From an uncultured Eubacteriales bacterium (GTDB taxonomy: Bacteria; Bacillota; Clostridia; Oscillospirales; Oscillospiraceae): DNA of 5,620 nucleotides. This document shows, in pieces, positions 5,597 to 5,620 of this stretch. The stretch lies in assembly GCA_902475515.1 (NCBI GenBank), contig CABSAB010000112.1:1-5620 (forward strand), in the 5' to 3' direction. Made by a program: the position numbers and the translations under genes. Every line of letters begins with the position of its first letter. Position 1 is the first letter of the stretch. The notes below the pieces were generated by a model. The model was not told where the DNA came from. It did no database searches and saw only the letters and a list, made by a program, of their open reading frames with translations.

Positions 5597-5620
5597 AAAA
5601 CAACCCCCATAACAGCAAAT

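Overview
The window looks like chromosomal DNA from a GC-rich gut Clostridia bacterium, most likely of the Oscillospiraceae/Flavonifractor type. This is inferred from the GC-rich third codon positions, the strong AGGAGG-type ribosome binding sites, and the kind of proteins encoded: AzlC/AzlD, a GyrI-like protein, an ANT(6)-type adenylyltransferase, a DUF6897-like small protein and a SpoU methyltransferase. No insertion sequence, phage gene, tRNA, rRNA or CRISPR array is visible.

Layout. (1) The left edge (1-616, minus strand) holds the first 205 codons of a gene that runs out of the window. It encodes a repetitive, probably beta-helical protein. (2) A 211-base divergent intergenic region (617-827) carries a promoter for each direction, and the rightward promoter overlaps an imperfect dyad. 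(3) A tight plus-strand cluster (828-3274) encodes azlC, azlD (4-base overlap), a GyrI-like effector-binding protein (15 bases later) and, after a 63-base gap, an aminoglycoside 6-adenylyltransferase homologue. (4) A near-perfect hairpin at 3281-3318 serves as a shared terminator for this cluster and the convergent minus-strand genes. (5) On the minus strand, reading from right to left, are a SpoU/TrmH-family RNA methyltransferase (5596-4760), a small membrane-anchored Sm-like/DUF6897-like protein (4705-4367) and an aldose 1-epimerase, galM (4357-3317). The last two form an operon under a near-consensus promoter whose -35 box contains the stop codon of the methyltransferase gene.

How the genes may work together. 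AzlC and AzlD form a two-subunit exporter for branched-chain amino acids. The two genes behind it encode a small-molecule binder or hydrolase and a nucleotidyltransferase acting on small molecules. The plus-strand cluster can therefore be read as an export, binding and modification cassette, but that functional link is inferred from gene order only. The minus-strand genes look like ordinary housekeeping functions: sugar anomer interconversion and RNA ribose methylation. I see no strong evidence for a wholly new system. The most interesting items are the azlCD/GyrI/ANT(6) arrangement, the signal-less beta-helix protein, and the two possible starts of the DUF6897-like gene.
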